Positions 26,964 to 39,714 of a stretch of DNA of 64,000 nucleotides are shown in pieces. Source of the stretch: Virgibacillus natechei (lineage in GTDB: Bacteria > Bacillota > Bacilli > Bacillales > Amphibacillaceae); contig NZ_CP110224.1 of the NCBI RefSeq assembly GCF_026013645.1, positions 806,001 through 870,000 of the forward strand. Reading direction: 5' to 3'. Under the pieces are notes generated by a model. That model did not search any database, was not told where the DNA came from, and was given only the letters and a program-made list of their open reading frames with translations. The stretch's first letter is position 1. Each line of letters starts with the position of its first letter. The position numbers were made by a program, and so were the translations under genes.

Positions 26964-27054
26964 GGAGAAGTACTCAAGTGGCTGAAGAGGCGCCCCTGCT
27001 AAGGGTGTAGGTCGCGTAAGCGGCGCGAGGGTTCAAATCCCTCCTTCTCCGCCA
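26964..27054 (+). tRNA. tRNA-Ser (GCT)
   Basis: Long-variable-arm tRNA of 91 bases. GGAGAAG pairs with CTTCTCC, anticodon GCT, variable arm GGTCGCG...CGGCGCG, encoded CCA. Confidence 0.95.
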
Positions 27055-27062
27055 TTCTATAT

Positions 27063-27134
27063 GGCCCGTTGGTCAAGTGGTTAAGACACCGCCCTTTCAC
27101 GGCGGTAACACGGGTTCGAATCCCGTACGGGTCA
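27063..27134 (+). tRNA. tRNA-Glu (TTC)
   Basis: GGCCCGT/ACGGGTC acceptor stem (one G:T pair), anticodon TTC, no encoded CCA. Confidence 0.95.
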
Positions 27135-27158
27135 TCTTTTATTCTTGAAAATAGGTTC

Positions 27159-27235
27159 GGTCCGGTAGTTCAGTTGGTTAGAATGCCTGCCTGTCACGCA
27201 GGAGGTCGCGGGTTCGAGTCCCGTCCGGACCGCCA
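27159..27235 (+). tRNA. tRNA-Asp (GTC), copy 1
   Basis: GGTCCGG/CCGGACC acceptor stem, anticodon GTC, encoded CCA. The gene is identical to the copy at 34060-34136. Confidence 0.96.
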
Positions 27236-27239
27236 TTGT

Positions 27240-27314
27240 TGGGCTATAGCCAAGCGGTAAGGCATCGGGTTTTGATCCCGTGCATCCCAGGTTCGAATCC
27301 TGGTAGCCCAGCCA
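27240..27314 (+). tRNA. tRNA-Gln (TTG)
   Basis: TGGGCTA/TAGCCCA acceptor stem, anticodon TTG, encoded CCA. Confidence 0.95.
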
Positions 27315-27758
27315 CTTTTTCATGTCTGGAATATTTTTTCGAATAAACTAAAAGAGGTAGAATTCAAAACCTCTGCAAATAGATAGACACTTCATATAGT
27401 AACATCTGATTATTCCGCCGGACTTGCTACGAGTAACTTCGACGTATAAGACATCTATAAATAAGCTATTTTAAAGTAGGAACAACAATCGTAATTATCG
27501 AGTTTCCTATTATATATACCTTGCGAGGAACACAACTTACTGAATGACTTGCAATACGATGGGTGCCATGAATGCCGATCACAGAACCTAAGAAACAAGA
27601 TAATATACGAGCTATTAGCTCAATCGGCAGAGCAACGAGCAAAGCTACCACCGAGTTTGCCCCGAGTAACCCTGATTCATAAGACATCAATGATAAGCTA
27701 GAAGAAGCAGGGGTCATCAGATACCCGATCTTATATAACAAGCAAGCTACAAAATCGC
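27315..27758. other. Spacer with a diverged duplication and a tRNA-Lys fragment
   Basis: Two related ~65-base stretches (about 27414-27478 and 27648-27712) share CGAGTAAC, ATAAGACATC and ATAAGCTA in order. Between them, 27609-27636 copies the 5' half of tRNA-Lys (GAGCTATTAGCTCA...CGGCAGAGCA) without a 3' half. No open frame of interest. Confidence 0.5.
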
Positions 27759-27834
27759 GAGCCATTAGCTCAGTCGGCAGAGCATCTGACTTTTAATCAG
27801 AGGGTCGGAGGTTCGAATCCTCCATGGCTCACCA
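27759..27834 (+). tRNA. tRNA-Lys (TTT)
   Basis: GAGCCAT/ATGGCTC acceptor stem, anticodon loop CTTTTAA (TTT), encoded CCA. Confidence 0.96.
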
Positions 27835-27837
27835 TTA

Positions 27838-27922
27838 GCGGGTGTGGCGGAATCGGCAGACGCGCTAGATTTAGGATCTAGTGTCTTCGGACGTGGGGGT
27901 TCAAGTCCCTTCACCCGCACCA
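27838..27922 (+). tRNA. tRNA-Leu (TAG)
   Basis: Class II tRNA of 85 bases. GCGGGTG/CACCCGC acceptor stem, anticodon loop TTTAGGA (TAG), encoded CCA. Confidence 0.95.
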
Positions 27923-27967
27923 TTTAAGGACCCCGAGTAAAAGAAGGATATCTATATATGAAACTAT

Positions 27968-28050
<83 letters not shown>

Positions 28051-28108
28051 TTAAAAAATACTTGCCTTTGAATGATAGATGTGTTACATTAAAAAATGTC
28101 GCTTCAAG

Positions 28109-28185
28109 GCGCCCGTAGCTCAATTGGATAGAGCGCTTGACTTCGGATCAAGAGGCTAGGGGTTCAACTCCTCTCGGGCGCACCA
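28109..28185 (+). tRNA. tRNA-Arg (TCG)
   Basis: GCGCCCG/CGGGCGC acceptor stem, anticodon loop CTTCGGA (TCG), encoded CCA. Confidence 0.93.
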
Positions 28186-28191
28186 TTTCAA

Positions 28192-28268
28192 CGGGAAGTA
28201 GCTCAGCTTGGTAGAGCACTTGGTTTGGGACCAAGGGGTCGCAGGTTCGAATCCTGTCTTCCCGACCA
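28192..28268 (+). tRNA. tRNA-Pro (TGG)
   Basis: CGGGAAG/CTTCCCG acceptor stem, anticodon loop TTTGGGA (TGG), encoded CCA. Confidence 0.95.
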
Positions 28269-28362
28269 TCGAAATCTTATGCTGAACCGAAACGATAAGT
28301 AGTTTAGTTAGAAGGTATTGGTTAGTGAAGTTTAGTACGTTACAATATGAATGATTATCCAC

Positions 28363-28436
28363 GCGGGTGTAGTTTAGTGGTAAAACCTCAGCCTTCCAAG
28401 CTGATGATGTGGGTTCGATTCCCATCACCCGCTCCA
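28363..28436 (+). tRNA. tRNA-Gly (TCC)
   Basis: GCGGGTG/CACCCGC acceptor stem, anticodon loop CTTCCAA (TCC), encoded CCA. Confidence 0.95.
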
Positions 28437-28447
28437 ATTTATAAAAC

Positions 28448-28521
<74 letters not shown>

Positions 28522-28548
28522 TTTTGCTTAAGACAAGCAAAAAACATA

Positions 28549-28577
28549 TTGACTTTCACAAGTCAGCATGGTAAATT
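28549..28577 (+). promoter_or_regulatory. rrn promoter P1
   Basis: TTGACT (28549-28554), 17-base spacer, TAAATT (28572-28577). Confidence 0.7.
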
Positions 28578-28641
28578 AATAAAGTCGCATTTTTGAGAAG
28601 CGACACAAAATCAAATCTTAAAAAACACTTCAAAAAAGTTA

Positions 28642-28670
28642 TTGACTTATAGAAGTGGGCATGATAAGAT
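28642..28670 (+). promoter_or_regulatory. rrn promoter P2
   Basis: TTGACT (28642-28647), 17-base spacer, TAAGAT (28665-28670). The leader then has the usual CTTGAAAACTGAACAAAAC element (28710-28731) before 16S. Confidence 0.75.
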
Positions 28671-28890
28671 GAAGAGGTTGCTATTTTAAAGCAATCACTG
28701 AAATTTGCTCCTTGAAAACTGAACAAAACAACCAGTATGTCAAGAAGAACAGGTCACTGTTTTTCACATGTCAGAAGAGGTAAGTGAATGTCCGGATTCT
28801 ATGAATTCGACAAAAACAAATTTCTTTTGCACATGAAAGGAAGAAAGCTAAGACAATTGATGAGATTGACGGTGTCGATCTTATTCAAAC

Positions 28891-30465
<1,575 letters not shown>

Positions 30466-30654
30466 ATAAATAGAAGGAACGCTTCAGAGGTACCCTAACG
30501 GGTTCTCTGAGGTCAGGGACATACATGGTTGTTTGGTTCAGTTTTGAGGGATGTAAATCTCTCATTTTGTTATTTTGTACCTTGAAAACTAAATAAGAGT
30601 AATCAACGACATCAAATTAAATTGTACGTTCTTTTGAATGAAAACAAGTAACTT

Positions 30655-33572
<2,918 letters not shown>

Positions 33573-33741
33573 ATTTCTTATTTGATCGGCGTTGATGATA
33601 CTCTTATTTAGTTTTCAGGGTATAAATGGACAAAAACCCTTGCATTTTAGACAAAAAATGCATATAATAAAACTTGTCCTTATCATAAGGAAGTTCTGTT
33701 GATATGTTCACATCTAGTGAATAACACAGAATGACATCAGG

Positions 33742-33857
33742 TCTGGTGGTAATAGCGGAGAGGTCACACCTGTTCCCATGCCGAACACAGAAGTTAAGCT
33801 CTCCAGCGCTGATGGTAGTTGGGGCTTTGCCCCTGCAAGAGTAGGACGTCGCCAGGC
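33742..33857 (+). rRNA. 5S ribosomal RNA
   Basis: TCTGGTGGTAATAGCGGAGA to GACGTCGCCAGG, with the conserved CCGAACACAGAAGTTAAGC loop; 116 bases. Confidence 0.97.
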
Positions 33858-33901
33858 TTTAAAGATGATTAATCTTTATGGAAAAATTTTATATTTTATA
33901 C

Positions 33902-33978
33902 CGCGGGGTGGAGCAGTCTGGTAGCTCGTTGGGCTCATAACCCAGAGGTCGTAGGTTCGAATCCTGCCCCCGCAACCA
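33902..33978 (+). tRNA. Initiator tRNA-fMet (CAT)
   Basis: CGCGGGG.../...CCCCGCA with the C1-A72 mismatch and the GGG/CCC anticodon-stem pairs of initiator tRNA, anticodon CAT, encoded CCA. Confidence 0.96.
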
Positions 33979-34059
33979 AATTATTTCAATTAACTACTTT
34001 AAATGTGCATCTATGCTAATTTAAAATGATAGTGTGATCTAGTCGAAATAAAAACAATT

Positions 34060-34136
34060 GGTCCGGTAGTTCAGTTGGTTAGAATGCCTGCCTGTCACGC
34101 AGGAGGTCGCGGGTTCGAGTCCCGTCCGGACCGCCA
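34060..34136 (+). tRNA. tRNA-Asp (GTC), copy 2
   Basis: Identical in sequence to the tRNA-Asp at 27159-27235. The flanks differ. Confidence 0.96.
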
Positions 34137-34159
34137 CTTTATAAATTAAAATACTTACT

Positions 34160-34197
34160 TACACATGATTTTTTAAAAATCATGTGTTTTATTTTTG
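34160..34197 (+). terminator. Terminator of the rrn-tRNA unit
   Basis: ACACATGATTTTT pairs with AAAAATCATGTGT, followed by TTTATTTTTG. Confidence 0.85.
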
Positions 34198-34212
34198 TCG
34201 TCAAAGTAAGAA

Positions 34213-34284
34213 GTTATCGTAGTTTAACGGGCAGGTCGATTAAATACGACACGTCCTGTGGCTGTGAATCCTCGCCTCATCGTA
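34213..34284 (+). other. Degenerate tRNA-like sequence
   Basis: TAGTTTAACGGGCAG resembles a D arm, GTCG-ATTAAATA-CGAC an anticodon arm and GTGAATCCTCGCC a T arm. The two ends do not pair as an acceptor stem, so it is at best a tRNA relic. Confidence 0.25.
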
Positions 34285-34545
34285 AATATCTGTGCCTCGA
34301 AATCCCCACTGGATGAAGTTTTACTATATGATTTTTAGTGAAGTTAGATCCAAGTTATAGATCCAACTTGGAAGCACCAACATTCACTTGTTTCAGTATC
34401 TACTTCAATTACGCACACCTCCTTCTATTACTATATATCATAGAAAATATCATAGAAATTTATACTAAAATAATATCAAAGCTATCGTTAATTTTTCCTT
34501 TTTTACCTTCTTTTTGCTATCATTAAGTATAGTTAATTTAGCAAA

Positions 34546-34678
34546 TAGGAAAGCATAAGATTTCTATTTGCATAAGTGCGGGTTCTGGCATTTACCGAAA
34601 GGCTTGCACTCCAGTATAAGGGGGGCTAACAAAGCAAAGAAAGGCTTCTAAGAATCCCTCTAACGAATGCGGAGTTTT
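34546..34678 (+). repeat. Repeat family 1 relative, long form
   Basis: AAATAGGAAAGCATAAGATTT, GCATAAGTGCGGGTTC, CCGAAAGGCTTGCACT and the right end GAGTTTTCTAAA follow the order of family 1, with an extra ~45-base segment (AAAGCAAAGAAAGGCTTCTAAG) also seen at 62163-62238. Confidence 0.55.
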
Positions 34679-34700
34679 CTAAAGGAATGGTGATGAATAA

Positions 34701-35666
34701 ATGGATGAGTTTTCATTTATCGATTCGATTAAACAGCAGTCTTATGGCCAAACCAGCTTGATTAAAGGGGTGGGTGATGATGCCGCTGTTTTCCGTCAAA
34801 GCAATCAGGATATTGTTACTTCAGTTGATACGTTTGTTGAAGGTATTCATTTTGCCAGAAGTACAATGAGCGCATTTCATGTTGGTTATCGTGCGCTTGC
34901 AGCAAATATAAGTGATTTAGCAGCAATGGGCGCTACACCTGCTTTTTATCTAGCATCCATTGTAATTCCAAAATCATGGCCTATGGAGGAAGTGACGCAA
35001 ATTTTTGCTGGTATGCAGGAACTGGCTCGTTATTATACGATGGATTTAATCGGAGGCGACACAGTTTCAGGCTCTGAACTTACGCTTTCGATAACAGTCA
35101 TCGGCTATACAGATAAAAATAAAGCACGTTACCGTAGCGTTTCGGAGGATGGTGATGTTGCCTTTGTCACAGGTACATTAGGAGACTCACGAGCTGGGTA
35201 TCATATATTAACAAATCCAGGTACGTATACGAATGAGCCTTATTTTATTAAAAGACACCAAATGCCAAGCCCACGTGTTGATTTTGCCAAAGGTTTAAAT
35301 CTATTATCTCGTGTCGCATTGAATGATATTAGTGATGGTCTAGCCAATGAGGCTACTGAAATCGCTGAGGCTTCTAATGTAACAATTACTATAGAAGATA
35401 ACTTGATTCCAACAAGTTTATCCTATGGGCAATTTCCTGAAAACCTTCAGCATAAATGGAAGCTCTATGGTGGAGAAGACTTTGAATTGTTTGGAACTGT
35501 TTCCAAGCGTAATTGGAAAACGGTTAGCGATATAGCTTATCAAACGGGAACACCAATAACTAGAGTAGGATTCGTGAGAGTTGAAGAAGATAAGAGTGGT
35601 GTTTTTCTAAATAAAAACGGGAAGCGAGAACGAATATTTAATAAGGGATATACCCATTTAAAGTAG
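34701..35666 (+). CDS. thiL: Thiamine-monophosphate kinase
   Basis: A 321-residue ATP-dependent kinase making thiamine diphosphate from the monophosphate. GVGDDAAVF near the N-terminus binds Mg-ATP. VDTFVEGIHF, NISDLAAMGATP, GGDTVSG and ALNDISDGLANEA are all PurM/ThiL signatures, and YGGEDFELFGT is the C-terminal motif. It heads the run thiL-tsaE-tsaB-rimI-tsaD, the same order as B. subtilis ydiABCDE. Confidence 0.95.
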   Translation: MDEFSFIDSIKQQSYGQTSLIKGVGDDAAVFRQSNQDIVTSVDTFVEGIHFARSTMSAFHVGYRALAANISDLAAMGATPAFYLASIVIPKSWPMEEVTQIFAGMQELARYYTMDLIGGDTVSGSELTLSITVIGYTDKNKARYRSVSEDGDVAFVTGTLGDSRAGYHILTNPGTYTNEPYFIKRHQMPSPRVDFAKGLNLLSRVALNDISDGLANEATEIAEASNVTITIEDNLIPTSLSYGQFPENLQHKWKLYGGEDFELFGTVSKRNWKTVSDIAYQTGTPITRVGFVRVEEDKSGVFLNKNGKRERIFNKGYTHLK

Positions 35667-35674
35667 GTGACATA

Positions 35675-36139
35675 ATGACTGAGTATGAATTACAATCAAG
35701 TACAGACTCTGAAACGATGCAAATTGGGGAGCGTTTAGCTCTATTACTTAAGCCTGGTGATGTTATTACATTAGATGGTGAACTAGGTGCTGGGAAAACG
35801 ACTTTCACGAAAGGTATTGCGAATGGGCTTGGGGTAAAAAATACGATTAGCAGTCCTACATTTACAATTGTGAAGGAATATGAAGGGGACCTTCCGTTGT
35901 ATCATATGGATGCATACCGTCTCGAAAATTCAGATGAGGATATTGGTTTTGATGAATATTTCTATGGGGATGGTATTTCTGTGGTAGAATGGTCAACATA
36001 TATCGAAGAATTTTTACCTGAGAAACGATTAACAATAACAATACGTTATGGTAATGGGAATGCAAGGTACTTGAAATTTACCCCAGTAGGAAACTATTAT
36101 AAATCGATTACTGATAAATTAAGGGATACAAATTTATAA
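35675..36139 (+). CDS. tsaE: tRNA t6A threonylcarbamoyl-transfer ATPase TsaE
   Basis: A 154-residue P-loop ATPase with Walker A GELGAGKTTFTKG and the family segment SPTFTIVKEYEG, followed by YHMDAYRLE. With TsaB and TsaD it forms the complex that adds threonylcarbamoyl to A37 of ANN-decoding tRNAs. It starts eight bases after thiL, and tsaB follows within 30 bases. Confidence 0.95.
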   Translation: MTEYELQSSTDSETMQIGERLALLLKPGDVITLDGELGAGKTTFTKGIANGLGVKNTISSPTFTIVKEYEGDLPLYHMDAYRLENSDEDIGFDEYFYGDGISVVEWSTYIEEFLPEKRLTITIRYGNGNARYLKFTPVGNYYKSITDKLRDTNL

Positions 36140-36164
36140 AAGTTTGGTAAGGAGTTACATGATA

Positions 36165-36869
36165 ATGAATATACTTGCGATTGATACATCGAATCAAGTA
36201 TTGGGTGTTGCACTAGTGAAAGATGAACAAGTTATTGGTGAGGTTGCTACAAATTTAGCGAAGAATCATTCGGTCAGATTAATGCCTGCGATTGAAAAGC
36301 TAATGAATGAAGTTTCGATGAATCCAGAGCAATTGGATAAAATTGTCGTTGCTAAAGGTCCTGGTTCTTATACGGGAGTTCGAATCGGTTTGTCTACTGC
36401 AAAGTCCTTAGCATGGGCGTTAAATATCCCAGTGGTAGGTGTATCCAGCTTAGAGGTCCTTGCATATCAAGGTCGATTTTCTGATGCGCTTGTATGTCCG
36501 TTTTTTGATGCACGACGAGGGTTGGTTTTTACAGGGCTGTACGAATGGAATGATAATAATGGAAAATTTGATTCCGTTGAGGAAGAAACAAATATTTTAA
36601 TGGCTGATATAGTAAAGAAACTTGCTGAGCAGGAAAAGAAAGTGCTCTTCTTAAGTCCTGATATTTCATTATATAAGGAAACGATTATTCATCACTTAGG
36701 CGAATTGGCGATCATACCTGAAGGTCCTTATCATATAGCAAAACCCTCTCACTTAGCGTTGGCAGGAATGAAGCGAGAACCTGATAACCTACATACATTA
36801 ACACCTAATTATTTACGATTAGCAGAAGCCGAAGCTAAATGGATTAAAGCACAGAAGGAAAACGAATAA
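36165..36869 (+). CDS. tsaB: t6A synthesis protein TsaB
   Basis: A 234-residue ASKHA-fold protein that dimerises with TsaD as a scaffold. The N-terminal NILAIDTSNQVLGVAL and the KGPGSYTGVRIGLSTAKSLA segment are typical. It lacks the metal-binding histidines of TsaD, as expected. AAGGAG at 36149 serves either the ATG at 36159 or 36165; the latter gives the usual MNILAIDTS start. Confidence 0.94.
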   Translation: MNILAIDTSNQVLGVALVKDEQVIGEVATNLAKNHSVRLMPAIEKLMNEVSMNPEQLDKIVVAKGPGSYTGVRIGLSTAKSLAWALNIPVVGVSSLEVLAYQGRFSDALVCPFFDARRGLVFTGLYEWNDNNGKFDSVEEETNILMADIVKKLAEQEKKVLFLSPDISLYKETIIHHLGELAIIPEGPYHIAKPSHLALAGMKREPDNLHTLTPNYLRLAEAEAKWIKAQKENE

Positions 36870-36870
36870 A

Positions 36871-37320
36871 ATGGCAGAATTAGTTATTAGAAAAATGGAG
36901 CTTCATGATATAGAACAAGTAATGGAAGTGGAAGTAGCAACTTTCACATCACCATGGCCGTCTAGTATTTTTTATCAAGAGATAAAGGAAAATGAGCACG
37001 CGCATTATATTGTAGTCGAATTAGATGAAATAATAATTGGTTACGCTGGAATTTGGATTGTATACGACGATGCACAAATTACAAATATTGCTATTACGCC
37101 AAAATATCGCGGTCAAAATTTTGGTCAGAAATTATTTCAGTATATTATGCAACAAGCTATAAAGATGGGGGTCGCTCGTTTGTCTCTTGAAGTGAGAAAA
37201 TCTAATGTAATCGCACAGAAAATGTATCGTAAATTTGGACTTATTCCTGGTGGGATCCGCAAGAATTATTATGCAGACGATCAGGAAGATGCCTTAGTAA
37301 TGTGGGTGAATTTATTATGA
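36871..37320 (+). CDS. rimI: Ribosomal protein N-acetyltransferase RimI-like (GNAT)
   Basis: A 149-residue GNAT acetyltransferase. [20 protein letters not shown] holds the acetyl-CoA pyrophosphate loop, and [20 protein letters not shown] is motif B. Its place between tsaB and tsaD is conserved in Firmicutes. The target (bS18 in E. coli) is inferred. The ATG is one base after the tsaB stop, and the TGA overlaps the tsaD start (ATGA). Confidence 0.92.
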   Translation: MAELVIRKMELHDIEQVMEVEVATFTSPWPSSIFYQEIKENEHAHYIVVELDEIIIGYAGIWIVYDDAQITNIAITPKYRGQNFGQKLFQYIMQQAIKMGVARLSLEVRKSNVIAQKMYRKFGLIPGGIRKNYYADDQEDALVMWVNLL

Positions 37321-38327
37321 CAAAAAATAGTATTATAGTAGGAATTGAAACAAGTTGTGATGAAACGGCTGTTGCTATTGTGAAAAATGGTACAGAAATC
37401 GTTTCTAATGTCATCTCCTCACAAATTGAAAGTCATAAACGATTTGGAGGAGTTGTTCCAGAGATAGCGTCACGTCATCATGTGGAGCAAATGACAGTTG
37501 TGTTAGAAGAGGCCTTTGAAGAAGCAGCGTTGTCTTGGGAGGCTATTGATGCGATCGCTGTAACAGAAGGTCCAGGCCTTGTTGGTGCACTACTTGTAGG
37601 TGTTAATTCTGCAAAGGCATTGGCGTTTGCCAAACAGAAGCCGCTGGTTGGCGTTCATCACATCGCAGGACATATATATGCAAATCGCTTGGAAAAAGAA
37701 TTCGAATTTCCGTTACTTGCTCTTATCGTGTCAGGTGGCCACACAGAGCTCGTTTTAATGAAAGGTCATGGGGAATATGAATTGATAGGCGAAACAAGAG
37801 ATGATGCAGCCGGAGAGGCCTATGATAAGGTAGCTCGCATGCTGAAATTACCATACCCAGGTGGTCCACAAATTGATCGTTTAGCAGCCGAAGGGGAAGA
37901 GAATATAAATTTTCCTAGGGCATGGTTAGACGAAGGAAGTTATGATTTTAGTTTTAGTGGACTAAAATCGTCGGTTATCAACACGATCCACAATGCACAA
38001 CAACGTGGAGAAGAACGTAAAGCAGCAGATATAGCTGCGAGTTTTCAGGCAAGTGTGATCGATGTGTTAACAACGAAAACAGTAAACGCCGCCAAAGAGC
38101 ATGAGGTCAAGCAAGTTATTGTTGCAGGGGGAGTAGCAGCGAATAAAGGCTTGAGAAATGCATTAGAAGCAGAATTTGCTGAGCTATCTATCCCTTTGTT
38201 AATCCCACCACTAAAATTATGTACGGACAATGCAGCAATGATTGCAGCAGCTGGTACAATTGCTTATGAACAGGGAAGGCGATCTGGATTGGATCTTAAT
38301 GCAAGTTCTTCATTACTGTTAAAATAA
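37317..38327 (+). CDS. tsaD: tRNA t6A threonylcarbamoyltransferase TsaD
   Basis: A 336-residue ASKHA enzyme (formerly Gcp). [12 protein letters not shown] binds nucleotide. The metal-binding histidines lie in [20 protein letters not shown] and [13 protein letters not shown] are family motifs, and a metal-binding Asp is expected in CTDNAAMIA. It catalyses transfer of threonylcarbamoyl-AMP to tRNA A37. Its start overlaps the rimI stop, so the frame open from 37302 is not used. Confidence 0.96.
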   Translation: MTKNSIIVGIETSCDETAVAIVKNGTEIVSNVISSQIESHKRFGGVVPEIASRHHVEQMTVVLEEAFEEAALSWEAIDAIAVTEGPGLVGALLVGVNSAKALAFAKQKPLVGVHHIAGHIYANRLEKEFEFPLLALIVSGGHTELVLMKGHGEYELIGETRDDAAGEAYDKVARMLKLPYPGGPQIDRLAAEGEENINFPRAWLDEGSYDFSFSGLKSSVINTIHNAQQRGEERKAADIAASFQASVIDVLTTKTVNAAKEHEVKQVIVAGGVAANKGLRNALEAEFAELSIPLLIPPLKLCTDNAAMIAAAGTIAYEQGRRSGLDLNASSSLLLK

Positions 38328-38356
38328 TAAGTTATTAACAGGTCTATACACAAGAA

Positions 38357-38505
38357 TGTGGGTAAACGTTACGAAAACACGGTTTATATATGTTTGTATA
38401 CGGGTACAAAATGTGGGTAATTTAATGTATTTCTGTGGATAATGTGCATAACCTTGTTAACAACTTGATTTATCAGTATTTTAAACGTGAAAGGCTTGTG
38501 GATTA
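38357..38505. promoter_or_regulatory. DnaA-box cluster downstream of tsaD
   Basis: Five same-orientation boxes: TGTGGGTAA (38357-38365), TGTGGGTAA (38412-38420), TGTGGATAA (38434-38442), TGTGCATAA (38443-38451) and TGTGGATTA (38497-38505). The third and fourth fit the consensus TGTGNATAA exactly and abut each other; the others have one mismatch. As I recall, a DnaA-box cluster lies at gcp (tsaD) in B. subtilis. Confidence 0.75.
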
Positions 38506-38557
38506 TTTATTTTAGATGTGAATATCTGATGTAAATATAAAAAGCCATATGAATTTT

Positions 38558-38620
38558 AATAAGTAGTTCAGTTTTGGGGTACAGAAATACGATTTGTACA
38601 CTTAATTGAACTACTTTTTC
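38558..38620 (+). terminator. Probable terminator of the thiL-tsaD operon
   Basis: AAGTAGTTCA (38561-38570) pairs with TGAACTACTT (38607-38616), then TTTTC. The 36-base loop is long for a terminator. Confidence 0.45.
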
Positions 38621-38648
38621 ATACGTATTTTCAATTTTAGTGGAATTC

Positions 38649-38741
38649 GTTAGAAACTGTTATACTTTGTAGTGCAAGCCTTTAATGGCGAGTGCCTGAG
38701 TTGCACTTATGCAATAGGAAAGTTTTATACTGTCCTATCTG
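38649..38741 (-). repeat. MITE-like repeat family 1, copy C (inverted)
   Basis: Read on the minus strand it gives GATAGGACAGTATAAAAC, TTGCATAAGTGCAACT, TTAAAGGCTTGCAC and AGTTTCTAACG, the same order of blocks as copies A and B. Confidence 0.7.
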
Positions 38742-38813
38742 CTAAAAATTCACAGGTAATTTTGAATGTAAGAAGAATTGGTTTTTACATGATAATAGGA
38801 GTGGGGGATAACA

Positions 38814-39581
38814 ATGAAACAAAATATTTATGACAATCCGATATTCTTTAAAGAATATACTTCTTTACGTGAAAGTGGAGTAACGTATAATGACTTTGTT
38901 GAACAGCCAGCAATAAAGTCCGTAATTTCAACTATCCGTGATAAATCTATATTAGATCTAGGGTGCGGGACTGGTGAATTTGCAAAGTATTGTATTGAGA
39001 ACGGTGCATGGAAGGTTGTCGGTGTAGATATCTCAGAAAATATGATAGAAAAAGCTAAAAGGGAAAACCAAGACGAGAACATAGATTATATTTGTGAGTC
39101 AATCGAAGACTTAGAATTAAAGGATCTGAAATTTGATATAATTATAAGCTCATTGGCAGTACATTCATTGGCAGTACATTATATGGAAGATTATACTAAC
39201 CTAATTGTAAAGGTTCATAATCTATTAGCAAAAAATGGTGAATTCCTCTTTTCAACGGAACACCCTATTGTGACAGCTCGAAAAGAAATGAATAGTTGGG
39301 TGAAGGATAGCGATGGAAATAAATTACATTGGGCTTTAGATCATTATCAAGAAGAAGGGAAAAGGGAGCAACATTGGTATATGGATGGTGTCATTAAATA
39401 CCATCGCACAATTTCGACATTAATAAATACACTTATAGAAAATGGGTTTGTCTTAGAAAAGATAACAGAACCACAATCAATACCTGTAGGGTTAGAGAAA
39501 ATGCCTAAATTAGTAAATGAGAAAAGGAGACCATCTTTTATTGTTATCAAATCAAGGAAATTGGATTCATTGCCCTTTTAA
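38814..39581 (+). CDS. Class I SAM-dependent methyltransferase
   Basis: A 255-residue methyltransferase. Motif I is ILDLGCGTGEFAKYC, the acidic motif II end is VVGVDIS and motif IV is FDIIISSLAVHS. The substrate is unknown. The gene is absent from the B. subtilis order between tsaD and ydiF. It contains an exact in-frame 15-base tandem duplication (39151-39180) that gives SLAVHSLAVHY where homologs normally have SLALHY. GGAGTGGGGG precedes the ATG. Confidence 0.88.
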   Translation: MKQNIYDNPIFFKEYTSLRESGVTYNDFVEQPAIKSVISTIRDKSILDLGCGTGEFAKYCIENGAWKVVGVDISENMIEKAKRENQDENIDYICESIEDLELKDLKFDIIISSLAVHSLAVHYMEDYTNLIVKVHNLLAKNGEFLFSTEHPIVTARKEMNSWVKDSDGNKLHWALDHYQEEGKREQHWYMDGVIKYHRTISTLINTLIENGFVLEKITEPQSIPVGLEKMPKLVNEKRRPSFIVIKSRKLDSLPF

Positions 39582-39612
39582 GACCAACGTTTATTTTCTG
39601 TGGAAAATTTTT

Positions 39613-39648
39613 GGTCGCCATGTCTCACATGACGACCGTTTCGTTCCT
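39613..39648 (+). terminator. Possible terminator after the methyltransferase
   Basis: GGTCG-c-CATGT and ACATG-a-CGACC pair around CTC, followed by GTTTCGTTCCTTT. The T tract is interrupted. Confidence 0.4.
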
Positions 39649-39714
39649 TTATCCAGTTTTAGGGTTTCATAAAGTACTTATGCAGCCCGTTATTTCTATT
39701 TAAATTATGTGGCC

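Noticed and set aside
34338..34526. A 62-codon frame between the rrn unit and thiL
   Set aside because: AT-rich, no RBS, and no recognisable features.
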